Of a DNA stretch of 64,000 bases, positions 16,960-25,396 are shown piece after piece; the stretch's first letter is position 1; every line of letters begins with the position of its first letter. The notes beneath the pieces were generated by a model. The model was not told the origin of the DNA. It ran no database searches and worked only from the letters and a program-made list of their open reading frames with translations. Source of the DNA: Mojavia pulchra JT2-VF2 (GTDB lineage: Bacteria; Cyanobacteriota; Cyanobacteriia; Cyanobacteriales; Nostocaceae); NCBI GenBank assembly GCA_019359325.1, contig JAHHHN010000005.1:62001-126000 (forward strand), given 5' to 3'. Both the position numbers and the translations under genes were made by a program.

Positions 16960-17598
16960 TCATATTTGCCCTCTTACGCAAGCCCGAAATGCCTTCATCG
17001 CAGCATTTCTCCCATCAGTTTTACTCCGCATTAAGTATTCAGGAATTGCTTGAGCAATAGGTAAATTAGGAAAAATAGCACTAGTCGTAGATGCTACATA
17101 TTTACCATTAATCATCATATTAATTTCTAACTTAGTTCCATTCCACCGCCATAATTCAGGCACACCCAATACCTCATAATTATTAAAACGGGTGCGAGAG
17201 GTAATATCAATTTCGATTGCTAAATCTGGAGGTGGGTCAACCGTTAAATCAATTCTATCCTTACCTCGAACAGCAGCTTCATTTTGTATGTAAAAACAAT
17301 CATCGGGTTCTACTCCAGCATCCATTTTTTCTTTATCAAAAGTTGTAGACCCCAAGCTCCAAAATTCAATATCGAGTTCTTCTAGTAGAGCCTTTACTAA
17401 GTCCCCTATAATAACCTTAGCTACCTCATGCTCTGGTAATGGAGCCATGATTTCTAGTATTCCTTGACTGTAAGATATCCTAGAACTGCGGCTTTCACCC
17501 AATTCTGCCAAAATATTTTTGTATGTCGACCAAGATATATCTTTAATCAATAACTGATGACCGACAGGTACAATTAGTTGGTTTAGTTGAAGTAACAT
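16960..17598 (-). CDS. Uma2 family (DUF820) PD-(D/E)XK endonuclease-like protein
   Basis: Restriction-endonuclease-fold protein of the Uma2/DUF820 family, extremely abundant in filamentous cyanobacteria; biological role unknown. Core motifs: SRISYSQGILEIMAPLPEHE, GVEPDDCFYI (first acidic residues) and PPDLAIEIDITS (E-x-D in place of ExK). The start ATG at 17598 has a GGAG 11 bases upstream; longer in-frame starts at 17619 and 17646 exist but have no obvious ribosome binding site. From 17598 the protein is 212 aa. Convergent with the caspase-FGE gene. Confidence 0.82.
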   Translation of the reverse strand: MLLQLNQLIVPVGHQLLIKDISWSTYKNILAELGESRSSRISYSQGILEIMAPLPEHEVAKVIIGDLVKALLEELDIEFWSLGSTTFDKEKMDAGVEPDDCFYIQNEAAVRGKDRIDLTVDPPPDLAIEIDITSRTRFNNYEVLGVPELWRWNGTKLEINMMINGKYVASTTSAIFPNLPIAQAIPEYLMRSKTDGRNAAMKAFRACVRGQI

Positions 17599-17770
17599 CA
17601 CTTTGCTCGCTCCTATCATTAACCTAACTAGTACCAAGTCCACCATAGTTGATGGTTAACATCAAAATAGCACGAGTTTTAGGTTGTAGCATAAGTGCTG
17701 TAATTTTCTTATACCCGCTTATGCATGAAAATAAATTTGGTGTTTTTGCAATCGCACAAAGCAAGCACTT

Positions 17771-17858
17771 TGTTCACTGATAACTGAATAAAAAAATCCC
17801 GGCAATCAACCGGGATAGGTGAACTTTTTACAAACCCCTTTACACAATTCAGTGAACA
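17771..17858. repeat. 10-bp inverted repeat flanking a terminator hairpin
   Basis: TGTTCACTGA at 17771-17780 is the exact reverse complement of TCAGTGAACA at 17849-17858. The hairpin terminator at 17790-17816 lies between the arms. No protein binding can be inferred. Confidence 0.5.
17790..17816 (-). terminator. Rho-independent terminator downstream of the integrase gene
   Basis: Read on the minus strand, ATCCCGG, a 7-base loop and CCGGGAT are followed by a run of seven T. It lies about 245 bp after the integrase stop. Confidence 0.75.
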
Positions 17859-18060
17859 GACCATTTTAGGCTTGAAAAAAATATAACCTTATTTTTTACA
17901 GCAATCTTTCTCTCTTCCTGTATATAATTTTATCTACCTAAAGTATTAGTTTTGCGTACTTTAAATATTACATTTACTACAAACTTGAGTTATGAGTGCC
18001 GAGTCAAAATTCAAAAATCTTTCTCTGCATTCCTTCTCCCCCCTCGTCTCTGCCTCCTAC

Positions 18061-19527
18061 TCAACTCAACAACTCACCTAATTGATGCTGAATCAGCAAT
18101 CCTCTAAGCGTGGCATTTTCAGCCTTCATAGCGTTATTTTCAGCCTCTAATTCACTAATTCTCGCCTTTAATGCTTCCTTGGTTGTACCTTGCCTGAGAA
18201 TAACCACTTCTCGATAAATTTCTAAATTGGCATTCTCATTCATCCATCTTTGATAAGTCTTAGTATGCTCTTGTACGGTATGCCCCATATAATCTGCCAT
18301 TGTCTTAATAGGGACTTGCAAGCGATGTCCGCGTATTGCATAAGCATGACGTAAATCATAGGGTCTAAAACCTATATTAGTCACTCTAAATCTGATATGA
18401 AGTTTTGCCGTTCTATTGCTTAATTTCCCTTCATTAAAAGGAAATTTTACATTCTTTAAATCAAATAATTCCACCCAATGGGGATGTAATGGCGGAATAC
18501 CACAACTGCGTTCACCAGTTTTAGTACCATCTGTCAGACTAGGATTTAAAATTACAACATGAAAGGTATTTTTGGGATTAGTAAATGCTTCTATATCTAC
18601 AGCGAATAATTCATGAGGTCTTAACCCGTAAGTGGCTAACATACCATATGCCCATTGCCATTGTTCGGGTTGCGTGATGTTCTCTTTACTAGCATATGCT
18701 GATAACGGCATCCCAATTTTAGTAAACCCTTGAATAATCTCTTCATCTAACGGAACTTTGCGAATCGTCGGATGAGGTTTAGGAGTTGCATATGCATCAA
18801 TTGTTTTAACACCATTAACCCCGCAAAATTCACAAAACTTCTTGAGTTGCCATGCTAAAAAAAACCTCCCCGATGTATTAGGTTTGGTTTTTTCTAGTGC
18901 TTTCTCCAAAGCTTGTAAAGACATCGGCACATCTTGAGGTAGTTTTTTTAAATGCCTTAAATAATGAGTTTCCCAAGTACGTATTCCTTGCCTATTCTGT
19001 TCATGGGTTTTCCAAAATTCTCGCTCATATTCTTGAATCCACTCACTGATGAGCTTGGTGGAATTTTCTGGCTCTGGTAATACTAGCTTTTGCGCTTGCT
19101 TACCTAATAATTCTGGTGTCCACTGAAATTGCTTTGTCATTATTAGTAAGTCTAATTCCCGTGCTTTCACGACTGCCGTTTTGACTCCGATATCATTAGC
19201 AGGAAAGCCAAATGAAATAGTATATTGTTTACTTCGACTATAATTTTTTCCCACATCACCAGGTCTACAAGGAAACGTTCCCTGTAAACCAATAGATTTA
19301 GCACTAGTTAGCTTAAGTTTAACTTTGACTCTATCCAGACTTAATGCAGAGTTAGCTTGTTGAATAGCGTGTTTTATCCTCAGATATTCACGTTCCAACT
19401 TTACGCCTTCGTCTGATATGGATTTAGGTTTCCATTGTTTCCACTTGGATGGCTCCCACTTGTCAATTGATATACCATCCCACTCAGCATTACGGGGGTC
19501 GTAGGTACTAGAATCGTTGCTAGACAT
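18061..19527 (-). CDS. Tyrosine recombinase / site-specific integrase
   Basis: 488-residue phage-integrase-family recombinase. The N-terminal ~240 residues contain a DNA-binding core-type region (ISEWIQEYEREFWKTHEQN). The catalytic domain shows the first arginine in YGLRPHELFAVD, the HxxR-type box in YDLRHAYAIRGH, a histidine in DYMGHTVQEHTK and the nucleophile tyrosine in TKTYQRWM. The C-terminus (about 445-480) is a leucine-zipper-like coiled coil (KARISELEAENNAMKAENA). Divergent from a GerMN lipoprotein gene and near a ParA cassette, which suggests an integrated-element origin, though no phage or conjugation genes or attachment duplications are seen. Confidence 0.88.
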   Translation of the reverse strand: MSSNDSSTYDPRNAEWDGISIDKWEPSKWKQWKPKSISDEGVKLEREYLRIKHAIQQANSALSLDRVKVKLKLTSAKSIGLQGTFPCRPGDVGKNYSRSKQYTISFGFPANDIGVKTAVVKARELDLLIMTKQFQWTPELLGKQAQKLVLPEPENSTKLISEWIQEYEREFWKTHEQNRQGIRTWETHYLRHLKKLPQDVPMSLQALEKALEKTKPNTSGRFFLAWQLKKFCEFCGVNGVKTIDAYATPKPHPTIRKVPLDEEIIQGFTKIGMPLSAYASKENITQPEQWQWAYGMLATYGLRPHELFAVDIEAFTNPKNTFHVVILNPSLTDGTKTGERSCGIPPLHPHWVELFDLKNVKFPFNEGKLSNRTAKLHIRFRVTNIGFRPYDLRHAYAIRGHRLQVPIKTMADYMGHTVQEHTKTYQRWMNENANLEIYREVVILRQGTTKEALKARISELEAENNAMKAENATLRGLLIQHQLGELLS

Positions 19528-19752
19528 AAGCTTTTCTAACTATTTATTAATTCAATGGCATGGAGGGTAAGTGCTTTTACTTCATGATTTAATTCCTGTA
19601 ATGGTTTTGAAGATAGCCAATTACAACCAGAAAGTAAAGCTTTGTAAGCTGGGTAGTTGAAGCTTGATAGACTGAATCAATGTTGGCAAATTTATACGGA
19701 ATTGATACCGATGCTCATGTAATTATTAAAACAACCCAACAAATCCAGAGCT

Positions 19753-20385
19753 ATGAGCAACATGATGAATACCACCAGAAGATACCTTTTATCATTTATT
19801 ATTGCGGCGATCGCTACCAGTCTCAGTAGTTGTAGTTCTAGCCCTACTCCTCGTCAGGATATCGCTAGCGAAACACCATTACCAACTACAACATCTAACA
19901 GCACACCCTCCCCATCTCCAACCCAAACCCCAAGTATGGCTCAACTACGGGATAAATCTGCCAATAATGAGCCTTCTTCACCTAAAGAATCACCTATTGC
20001 CAGCGCACCTAATTCAACATCTCAAGCTGCCACTGGCAAAACTACTAATGTTACCCTATACACAAGTGATGCCCAATGTCAAGAACTGGTTCCGCAAAAA
20101 GTTCCAGTACCATCGGAAGAACCTGTAACAAGTGCGGTGAGTAAAATTTTAGAGCAACGAGATACAGGCGACTTTAACTTATCTAGTTATCGTGTCAACA
20201 TTAAAGATGGTGTTGCTACCGTTGATTTGCGAGTAGCGCCTAACTCTAAGCGACAATTAGCTTCTCTGTCTAGCTGTGAACAGTTTGCTCTGTTTGGTAG
20301 CGTCCGTAAAACCCTCACAAGTAATGCTCAATGGAATATCAAAAAAGTTCGCTTCACTCAGAAAGGCGAAGATATTGAACTTTAA
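19753..20385 (+). CDS. GerMN-domain lipoprotein
   Basis: Predicted lipoprotein: TRRYLLSFIIAAIATSLSSC leads to a lipobox cysteine near residue 27, then an 80-residue Ser/Thr/Pro-rich tether. The C-terminal 115 residues fit the GerMN (sporulation/germination) fold: VTLYTSDAQC, a helix (EEPVTSAVSKILEQ), FNLSSYRVNIKDGVATVDLRV and a terminal KKVRFTQKGED strand. GerMN modules occur in cell-envelope proteins well outside spore formers; a peptidoglycan- or envelope-binding role is likely but unproven. Its 3' end overlaps the convergent RHH gene by four bases. Confidence 0.82.
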   Translation: MSNMMNTTRRYLLSFIIAAIATSLSSCSSSPTPRQDIASETPLPTTTSNSTPSPSPTQTPSMAQLRDKSANNEPSSPKESPIASAPNSTSQAATGKTTNVTLYTSDAQCQELVPQKVPVPSEEPVTSAVSKILEQRDTGDFNLSSYRVNIKDGVATVDLRVAPNSKRQLASLSSCEQFALFGSVRKTLTSNAQWNIKKVRFTQKGEDIEL

Positions 20386-20654
20386 TCTTGACTTTTACCC
20401 TTAGACAAAAGCCATTGTTCAACCAACTCCGTCATAATATCGCTCATCTGCCGTTCCTGGGAAGCAGCCGCAGCCTTGAGTTGTCGATGTAGTTGCTTAG
20501 GCAGATAGATAGTTGTGCGGGTATAGTCTGGGTCGGTACTTTTGCTAAGGGAAGCGGGTTTATCTTCAGTTGGCTGTGGTTTGTCTCTATGTTGACGACT
20601 GCGGGCAGCATCAATCAAATCATCAAAACGGCTAGTTTTTTTCTTATTATTCAT
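20382..20654 (-). CDS. Ribbon-helix-helix (CopG/ParG-like) protein, ParA partner
   Basis: A 90-residue protein with a disordered, charged N-terminus and a C-terminal ribbon-helix-helix: strand TRTTIYLPKQLHRQLKAAAA then DIMTELVEQWLL. The start ATG at 20654 is chosen because GGAG lies 10-13 bases upstream; a longer TTG start would sit inside that Shine-Dalgarno. It follows parA by 61 bp on the same strand, as the centromere-binding protein does in type Ib partition modules. It probably binds the repeats upstream of parA and may autoregulate. Confidence 0.8.
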   Translation of the reverse strand: MNNKKKTSRFDDLIDAARSRQHRDKPQPTEDKPASLSKSTDPDYTRTTIYLPKQLHRQLKAAAASQERQMSDIMTELVEQWLLSKGKSQD

Positions 20655-20715
20655 AGTAATCTGCTCCAAATTTAATTCTATTTCTATATAGTCAGCAGCT
20701 AAAATGCTTGCGATA

Positions 20716-21345
20716 CTAAGAGGACGTTTTTGAATTTTGAATTTTGAATTTTGAATTTTCTACTATCTCCTTGCCAGCCTCGGCGTAACAGCGCCATGCT
20801 ATTTGGGCGTAAGGGTCTTTCACAGCATTAACAGGTACTCCTTCTAAAGCAGCCCGCTGGAATACGGCCAGTCGTCGAATGCCAGACTTAAATACAGGTA
20901 GATCCGCTTTTAATAAAGCAGCCCTAGCCTCTTCTCCGGCTTTGTTTGGGTTTGGCGGGATAAGAGTCAACAAAATTCGATAATTCGTCTTTAGCTGCTT
21001 GAGTGCGTCAACCATTTGCAGGGTTGCAGCTAAGGCGATCGCATCCGGGGTGGTGGGTATTACTAAAAGATCGCATCCCTCAGCAATAGCTTTCAATTCA
21101 TCTGGATCTGGGCGGGCTGGCGTATCAATAACAATGTGTTCATAAAGCTTTGCCAGAAGTATCCCCTGCTTTTCATCAGCAACTTTAAATGGCAAACAAC
21201 CTCGGTTAGACCAGTCCAACGCACTGCGGTTCAGATCGCCGTCCACTAGCAGTGTATCAGCTGTGTTCTGAAGGTACGTAGCTAGGTGTAGCGCTGTAGT
21301 AGATTTACCAACACCCCCCTTGAAAGCCGCTACAGTAATAATCAT
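20716..21345 (-). CDS. parA: Small ParA family partition ATPase
   Basis: Deviant-Walker ATPase of plasmid/chromosome partition. Walker A is FKGGVGKSTTALHLA (about 9-23) and the later motif is HIVIDTPARPDPDE. With 209 residues and no N-terminal helix-turn-helix it is the short (type Ib) form, in which a separate RHH protein binds DNA and the repeat centromere lies upstream. Both are present here. The last ~15 residues (SKFKIQNSKTSS) are encoded by a tandem heptamer repeat and probably are not part of the fold. Confidence 0.87.
   Translation of the reverse strand: MIITVAAFKGGVGKSTTALHLATYLQNTADTLLVDGDLNRSALDWSNRGCLPFKVADEKQGILLAKLYEHIVIDTPARPDPDELKAIAEGCDLLVIPTTPDAIALAATLQMVDALKQLKTNYRILLTLIPPNPNKAGEEARAALLKADLPVFKSGIRRLAVFQRAALEGVPVNAVKDPYAQIAWRCYAEAGKEIVENSKFKIQNSKTSS
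20729..20760. repeat. Tandem heptamer repeat (TTTTGAA units) in the 3' end of parA
   Basis: Four consecutive copies of the unit GAATTTT. This short tandem repeat is a common intergenic motif in Nostocales; here it is read through as the C-terminus of ParA. Confidence 0.75.
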
Positions 21346-21386
21346 TTTGGATTGAAAAGTAAATAATCTTCAGATTCTACTGCATA

Positions 21387-21450
21387 TTTAAACATCTAGA
21401 TGCTTTGTAAATGTTTAAGTATTTAGATGTTTGAACATTTAAACATTTAA
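21387..21450. promoter_or_regulatory. Repeat cluster upstream of parA (candidate parS/operator)
   Basis: About six copies of AAACAT or its complement ATGTTT lie within 64 bp, both direct (AACATTTA twice in a row) and inverted (ATGTT-TG-AACAT at 21427-21438; palindrome CATCTAGATG at 21393-21402). They start about 40 bp upstream of the parA start. Type Ib par systems have repeat arrays bound by their RHH protein in this position. Confidence 0.55.
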
Positions 21451-21455
21451 AAAAG

Positions 21456-22148
21456 TTTAGAAACCAGATATTTAATACAAGTGCATTTAATATATGAATG
21501 TTTTAGATACGAATTTTATTAAGTAAAGTCTGACATAGATGTATAAAATTTTTCTAGTATTTTTTGTGGCTATTTATCTAAATACAGAACATCAATGAAT
21601 TAAAAATCCTCGCTCCACAAGGGGACGGGCATCCAACTAATAACAAAAACAACGCGTTGGTGAATGATCGGTTAACTCATCCCACCCTTTGAAAGGCTTG
21701 CACCCCGCCCCCTGCCCTTTTTCCTCTTGATTGACGGTAAGCACGACAATTTGTTAATTACAAAAATGGGGTAATGTCAAGGCTTAAAAAGGTAGGGGTT
21801 CTCACCCTCCCGCATTACTTTTGATAGGTAAATTAAATAAAAGTTATAAATAAAATAGATATTACAAATCAAAAATTAGTAACTGGGTAATTTATTAACT
21901 TGCTAATCATTTGCAAAACGCCTAATTACTAATCTTCTAGCCATTAAAATTGATACTCAAATTGATCCCAGGAGCGCTATCTAAATAGATAGACAGGTTA
22001 ACCAAAAGGTTCTACAATCTGACTGATGCGGTAAATTTACCTATTGCCCAATCAACATAAACATAGTAAAGATTTTCTGGCGTTTCCGCCTTGTGGCGAA
22101 AGCGTATTATTAATATTAGGAAAGTCTTTAGTAAAGGACAGCAAACCA
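21456..22148. other. Long intergenic region, no recognisable gene
   Basis: Mostly AT-rich. A central GC-richer part (about 21605-21730) contains CCTCGCTCCACAAGGGGACG and CATCCCACCCTTTGAAAGG, which look like degraded repeat or insertion-element ends; no transposase or complete inverted repeat pair was identified. Confidence 0.4.
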
Positions 22149-22271
22149 ATGGATGTAAAGCTGATTTTAGTTGGGTTAACAGTCGTATTTACAATTTCGT
22201 GCTTGTTTTTTGGCACGAAAAATGGATTTTATGATTCAGATAACTATCACGGCAATGGCTCTGCACATTGA
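22149..22271 (+). CDS. Small single-pass membrane protein, 40 aa
   Basis: Begins MDVKLILVGLTVVFTISCLFF, giving one transmembrane helix (about residues 3-22), followed by a hydrophilic tail GTKNGFYDSDNYHGNGSAH. The ATG is preceded by AAAGGA at a suitable distance. The shape (short N-terminus, single helix, polar conserved-looking tail) is like small subunits of thylakoid complexes, but I do not recognise the family. A longer frame back to 22044 has no recognisable content. A hairpin-rich segment follows. Confidence 0.6.
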   Translation: MDVKLILVGLTVVFTISCLFFGTKNGFYDSDNYHGNGSAH

Positions 22272-22276
22272 GAAAG

Positions 22277-22413
22277 CCCTGAAGGTCGGCTTTTGACCCT
22301 CAGAACTTCGGTAAGGAAAAAAGGCAAGAGGAAAACTCCCTTGGCCCCTAAATTGAGGGTTTATCGTTACCCAACTTTCACGAACCAGCGCGGGTTCGGC
22401 GGAGGTTTCCTCC
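22277..22413 (+). ncRNA. Hairpin-rich segment, candidate leader or small RNA
   Basis: Several stems in series: CTGA-A-GGTC (22279-22287) with GACC-C-TCAG (22295-22303); CCCT..AGGG near 22340-22356; CGAACC (22381-22386) with GGTTCG (22393-22398); GGAGG (22401-22405) with CCTCC (22409-22413). It lies between the 40-aa gene and the MBL gene at 22547. It does not match tmRNA, RNase P RNA, SRP RNA or a riboswitch class I know. Confidence 0.35.
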
Positions 22414-22546
22414 CCAATTAATAATCGGCATTTTCAGGGTGTAGGGGCGCACAATGAAACTTACCCCTAAGTCGCAAAACCAAAATTTTTCTAATTTTTG
22501 GCTTTTGGGATATGTCCATGGCAATGAGGTTTGAGGGGAGGAGAAA

Positions 22547-24214
22547 ATGAGGGATAATCTATCGGCATCCTCTCGTGTTGATGTTGGGGAGCCAGCTAGC
22601 GAATTAGAATGTTTGCCCTATAGTGTCCAGCACAATGATGAGGGTGTGTGTTTACTGGTTAAGATGGGGCCATACCGCATCCTGTTGGATTGTGGATTAG
22701 GGGATATTTCATCCTTGGTGAGGGGGTTAACTAAGTCGGCAAGTCAAGGTAACTCCCCTCTACCAGCAGATTTAGTGTTGATTAGTCACGCCCACCCAGA
22801 TCACGCTAGAGGGTTGCTGGCACTGCATCAGGCTTTTCCCCAGTTACCGATATACGCCAGTGAAGTAACCAGCAAGTTACTATCACTTAACTGGTTAGAT
22901 AAAAACCTTCAAGAAATTCCCCAATTTTGTCAAGCCTTACCGTTGCGATCGCCTGTGGAATTTCAAGAAGGCTTAGTGGCAGAATTGTTTCCCGCAGGGC
23001 ATTTACCAGGGGCGGTAGCAATATTACTGACCTACACAACCCAGCGGCGTTCTTATCGGCTGCTATATACAGGAGATTTTTTCTTATCTAACTCGCGGCT
23101 GGTAGAAGGTTTGCGTTTAGAAGAATTACGAGGATTAGAGTTGGATGTGCTAATTATTGAAGGTACTTATGGCACATCCCGCCATCCCCACCGCCGCAAC
23201 CAAGAAAATCAACTAGCGGAACGAATTAATCGCGCGATCGCCGACCGTTGTTCTGTGTTACTTCCCACACCCGCTTTAGGGTTGGGTCAAGAACTATTAA
23301 TGCTCTTACGCAGCCATCACCACTTTACAGGACGAGATGTAGATATTTGGGTTGATGGTGCTGTCGCCACAGGATGTGACGCCTATCTGGAATTACTGCC
23401 CCACCTTCCCCCATCAGTACAGAACTTTGCTCGTCATCAACCTTTGTTTTGGGATGAGAAAGTGCGCCCTCGTGTGCGTCGTTTGCAATCCGAACATCGG
23501 GACACTTTAGGCAAGTCCCCCTGTATTGTCCTCACTGATTCTACAACTGATTTTGGTCAATACTGCCAACTTGACAGTGGCCCTTGGGCAATCCTCCTGC
23601 CAGAAAAAATTGACATAAAAGTTAAAAAACAATATTCAGCGCCCACTACCGTTGAAAGCTATCTCCTCGCACAACACAGTGATGGCCCCGGTACTACGCA
23701 GCTAATTCATAATTTACGACCCCAGCACGTCATTTTTGTTCACGGTTCCCCTGCCTACTTAGCCGATTTAACTAGCTTAGAAGAGTTACAAAACCGCTAT
23801 CATGTGCATTCTCCTTCTGCTGGTGTCTTGGTAGAACTATCCATTGGAGATACATTTTTACAACCAGCCGCACCAGAAACGAATTATGAAGGCGAACTCA
23901 CGGAGTTGGGAACCGTCATCACGATTACGCTCCCAGACGCAATTACAGCTGATCCGCGTTGGCGGCAGCTTGCTGATACCGGTTTAATCGAAGCTCGTTG
24001 GCAGGGGGAAGAAATAGTATTACGGGGGTTATCACAACGAGAACTACTCAACCAAAGTAGCGATCGCTATACTTTGTCTGATGTAGATTGCTGTGGAACT
24101 TGCCGACATCAAAGGGGGCAACGATGTTGGAATCCCAATTCTCCGTTATATAACTTCAAGGTAACTCTTGAAGGTTACTGTCCCGCCTTTGAACCTTTAA
24201 ACGAAATTGAATAG
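22547..24214 (+). CDS. MBL-fold metallo-hydrolase, beta-CASP/RNA-exonuclease-like
   Basis: 555 residues. The metallo-beta-lactamase domain has the full zinc motif H81-A-H83-P-D85-H86 (ISHAHPDHARG), a later histidine in FPAGHLPGA, an aspartate in LYTGDFF and a C-terminal FVHGSP motif. The insert with PTPALGLGQELLMLL resembles the beta-CASP domain of CPSF-73/RNase J-like nucleic-acid hydrolases. The last ~40 residues hold five cysteines (CCGTCRHQRGQRCW ... GYC), a possible extra metal site. Strong Shine-Dalgarno GGGGAGGAG upstream. Substrate is probably RNA but not established. Confidence 0.82.
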   Translation: MRDNLSASSRVDVGEPASELECLPYSVQHNDEGVCLLVKMGPYRILLDCGLGDISSLVRGLTKSASQGNSPLPADLVLISHAHPDHARGLLALHQAFPQLPIYASEVTSKLLSLNWLDKNLQEIPQFCQALPLRSPVEFQEGLVAELFPAGHLPGAVAILLTYTTQRRSYRLLYTGDFFLSNSRLVEGLRLEELRGLELDVLIIEGTYGTSRHPHRRNQENQLAERINRAIADRCSVLLPTPALGLGQELLMLLRSHHHFTGRDVDIWVDGAVATGCDAYLELLPHLPPSVQNFARHQPLFWDEKVRPRVRRLQSEHRDTLGKSPCIVLTDSTTDFGQYCQLDSGPWAILLPEKIDIKVKKQYSAPTTVESYLLAQHSDGPGTTQLIHNLRPQHVIFVHGSPAYLADLTSLEELQNRYHVHSPSAGVLVELSIGDTFLQPAAPETNYEGELTELGTVITITLPDAITADPRWRQLADTGLIEARWQGEEIVLRGLSQRELLNQSSDRYTLSDVDCCGTCRHQRGQRCWNPNSPLYNFKVTLEGYCPAFEPLNEIE

Positions 24215-24279
24215 CCAAGAACTCAAAAGTCCAGAGTAGAAATATGGACTCTGGACTCTTGAGTATCGACTATTTTGAT

Positions 24280-24591
24280 TTATTCAGGATTCGAGTCGGT
24301 GTAACGGTTGCGGATACGTTCAGCTTCCGGACAATCTTCAGTCATGAGAGGTTCTACATTACCGCGTGGTACTGAAGCTAACTTTTGTGTTACAGCACCA
24401 ATACTTTCGAGACGAACCATCTCTTCCCAGGAACAAACTTCATCCTCTTCTTCTGTTTCATAGCGTAGGGTCACTAAATCTCCCTCTATATCAATGATGC
24501 GGGCGCGTTCAATCCAGCGTTGCTGGTCCCGCAAGAAAACACATACCTCCCGCCCATCGCAACACAATTGATAAATCTTGCGGTGTAGCAT
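24280..24591 (-). CDS. Small cyanobacterial protein, probably DUF6679 family
   Basis: 103 residues, acidic. Strand-rich core MLHRKIYQLCCDGREVCVFLRDQQRWIERARIIDIEGD is SH3/OB-like in pattern, followed by LVTLRYETEEEDE and a flexible acidic tail with a cysteine. I associate it with the cyanobacterial DUF6679 family, function unknown. Convergent with the MBL gene. Confidence 0.65.
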   Translation of the reverse strand: MLHRKIYQLCCDGREVCVFLRDQQRWIERARIIDIEGDLVTLRYETEEEDEVCSWEEMVRLESIGAVTQKLASVPRGNVEPLMTEDCPEAERIRNRYTDSNPE

Positions 24592-24763
24592 GTACTGCTT
24601 CTGCCTTTTTAAACAACGTAGTTAAACTTGTCAAAAACTGGGTTTTACCCCAATGCATAATACCCTTAATAGGTAAGTTATCTACTTCAGCAAAACTACT
24701 GACGTTTTTTGACCTAAACCAAAGAGCTTGTAATTGTTCGAGTCTAGGAAAATTTTGGGCCAT
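24509..24763 (-). CDS. Doubtful small ORF overlapping the DUF6679 gene
   Basis: 84 residues from the ATG at 24763 (MAQNFPRLEQLQALWFRS). The first 57 residues read like protein, but the last third lies out of frame over the start of the next gene, where the sequence is already explained. It may be a short real gene, a decayed remnant, or chance. No domain recognised. Confidence 0.25.
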   Translation of the reverse strand: MAQNFPRLEQLQALWFRSKNVSSFAEVDNLPIKGIMHWGKTQFLTSLTTLFKKAEAVHATPQDLSIVLRWAGGMCFLAGPATLD

Positions 24764-24810
24764 CAAGTAGTACCACTGCGTTGATGAAACTATAACTTCT
24801 TCAGGGTCAT

Positions 24811-24969
24811 TCAGCGAATGTTTACTTCATAGAAGTCATACAATTCGGGAGTTGTCCTAACCAGGTTAATACCTGCTGGTGAGTCCTGCCTACCATTATG
24901 TAATAATAAATACTCCGAAACAAACGTAGATTGCGGTTGTTTGAGTTGCCTACTTGTAATCATTGGCAT
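24811..24969 (-). CDS. Small hypothetical protein, 52 aa
   Basis: Reads MPMITSRQLKQPQSTFVSEY and continues with GINLVRTTPELYDFYEVN before TGA. Composition is protein-like and free of low complexity, in a stretch otherwise without genes. A second in-frame ATG lies at 24963. No ribosome binding site of quality and no known family. Confidence 0.4.
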   Translation of the reverse strand: MPMITSRQLKQPQSTFVSEYLLLHNGRQDSPAGINLVRTTPELYDFYEVNIR

Positions 24970-25156
24970 TTCTGGGAAGTCCGGGAACTCGGCTGTACTT
25001 TTACCCCTATGTATTTGATCTTAACTCATTCTCTTGCAGACCTGAACGGTTTTAAACAAGAACATTCCAAGAGTTTTAAGTTTAACGTTTTTAACTGATG
25101 TGACACACTCCCCCAGGAGCAATAATGCAGCGCCAGAGTCACCAATTATGGAAATG

Positions 25157-25396
25157 TTAGCAAGATTTGTATCCGAGGGGAAATTCCATGAGTAGTTTCG
25201 AGGATGCTTCTCGTTTAATTTGACCCGCACGAACTGCATCGTATAGCGCCTCAAGAGCTGCCAAATCATCTGACTGATAACACTTCGTAGCTAGTACCTG
25301 GTGGAGTAGACCCTCAGATTCAACACTAAGACATCCAGTTTGAAAAGCAGATTCAACGAGTGTGCGAATCATTTTAATTAAGGGCTTAATAGGCAA
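25157..25396 (-). CDS. Small conserved hypothetical protein
   Basis: 79 residues, helical, with no recognised domain (IRTLVESAFQTGCLSVESEG, DDLAALEALYDAVRAGQI). The start is a TTG with AGAGG seven bases upstream, giving MPIKPLIKMIRTLVE. Short helical proteins ending in QIKREASSK-type tails recur in Nostocales as far as I recall. No operon partner. Confidence 0.55.
   Translation of the reverse strand: MPIKPLIKMIRTLVESAFQTGCLSVESEGLLHQVLATKCYQSDDLAALEALYDAVRAGQIKREASSKLLMEFPLGYKSC

Noticed and set aside
22277-22413. tmRNA, RNase P RNA, SRP RNA or 6S RNA
   Set aside because: None of their conserved core sequences is present; only simple hairpins are seen.
25021-25269. Minus-strand frame of 82 residues
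   Set aside because: It overlaps the better supported small gene 25157-25396 in another frame and has no domain or ribosome binding site.
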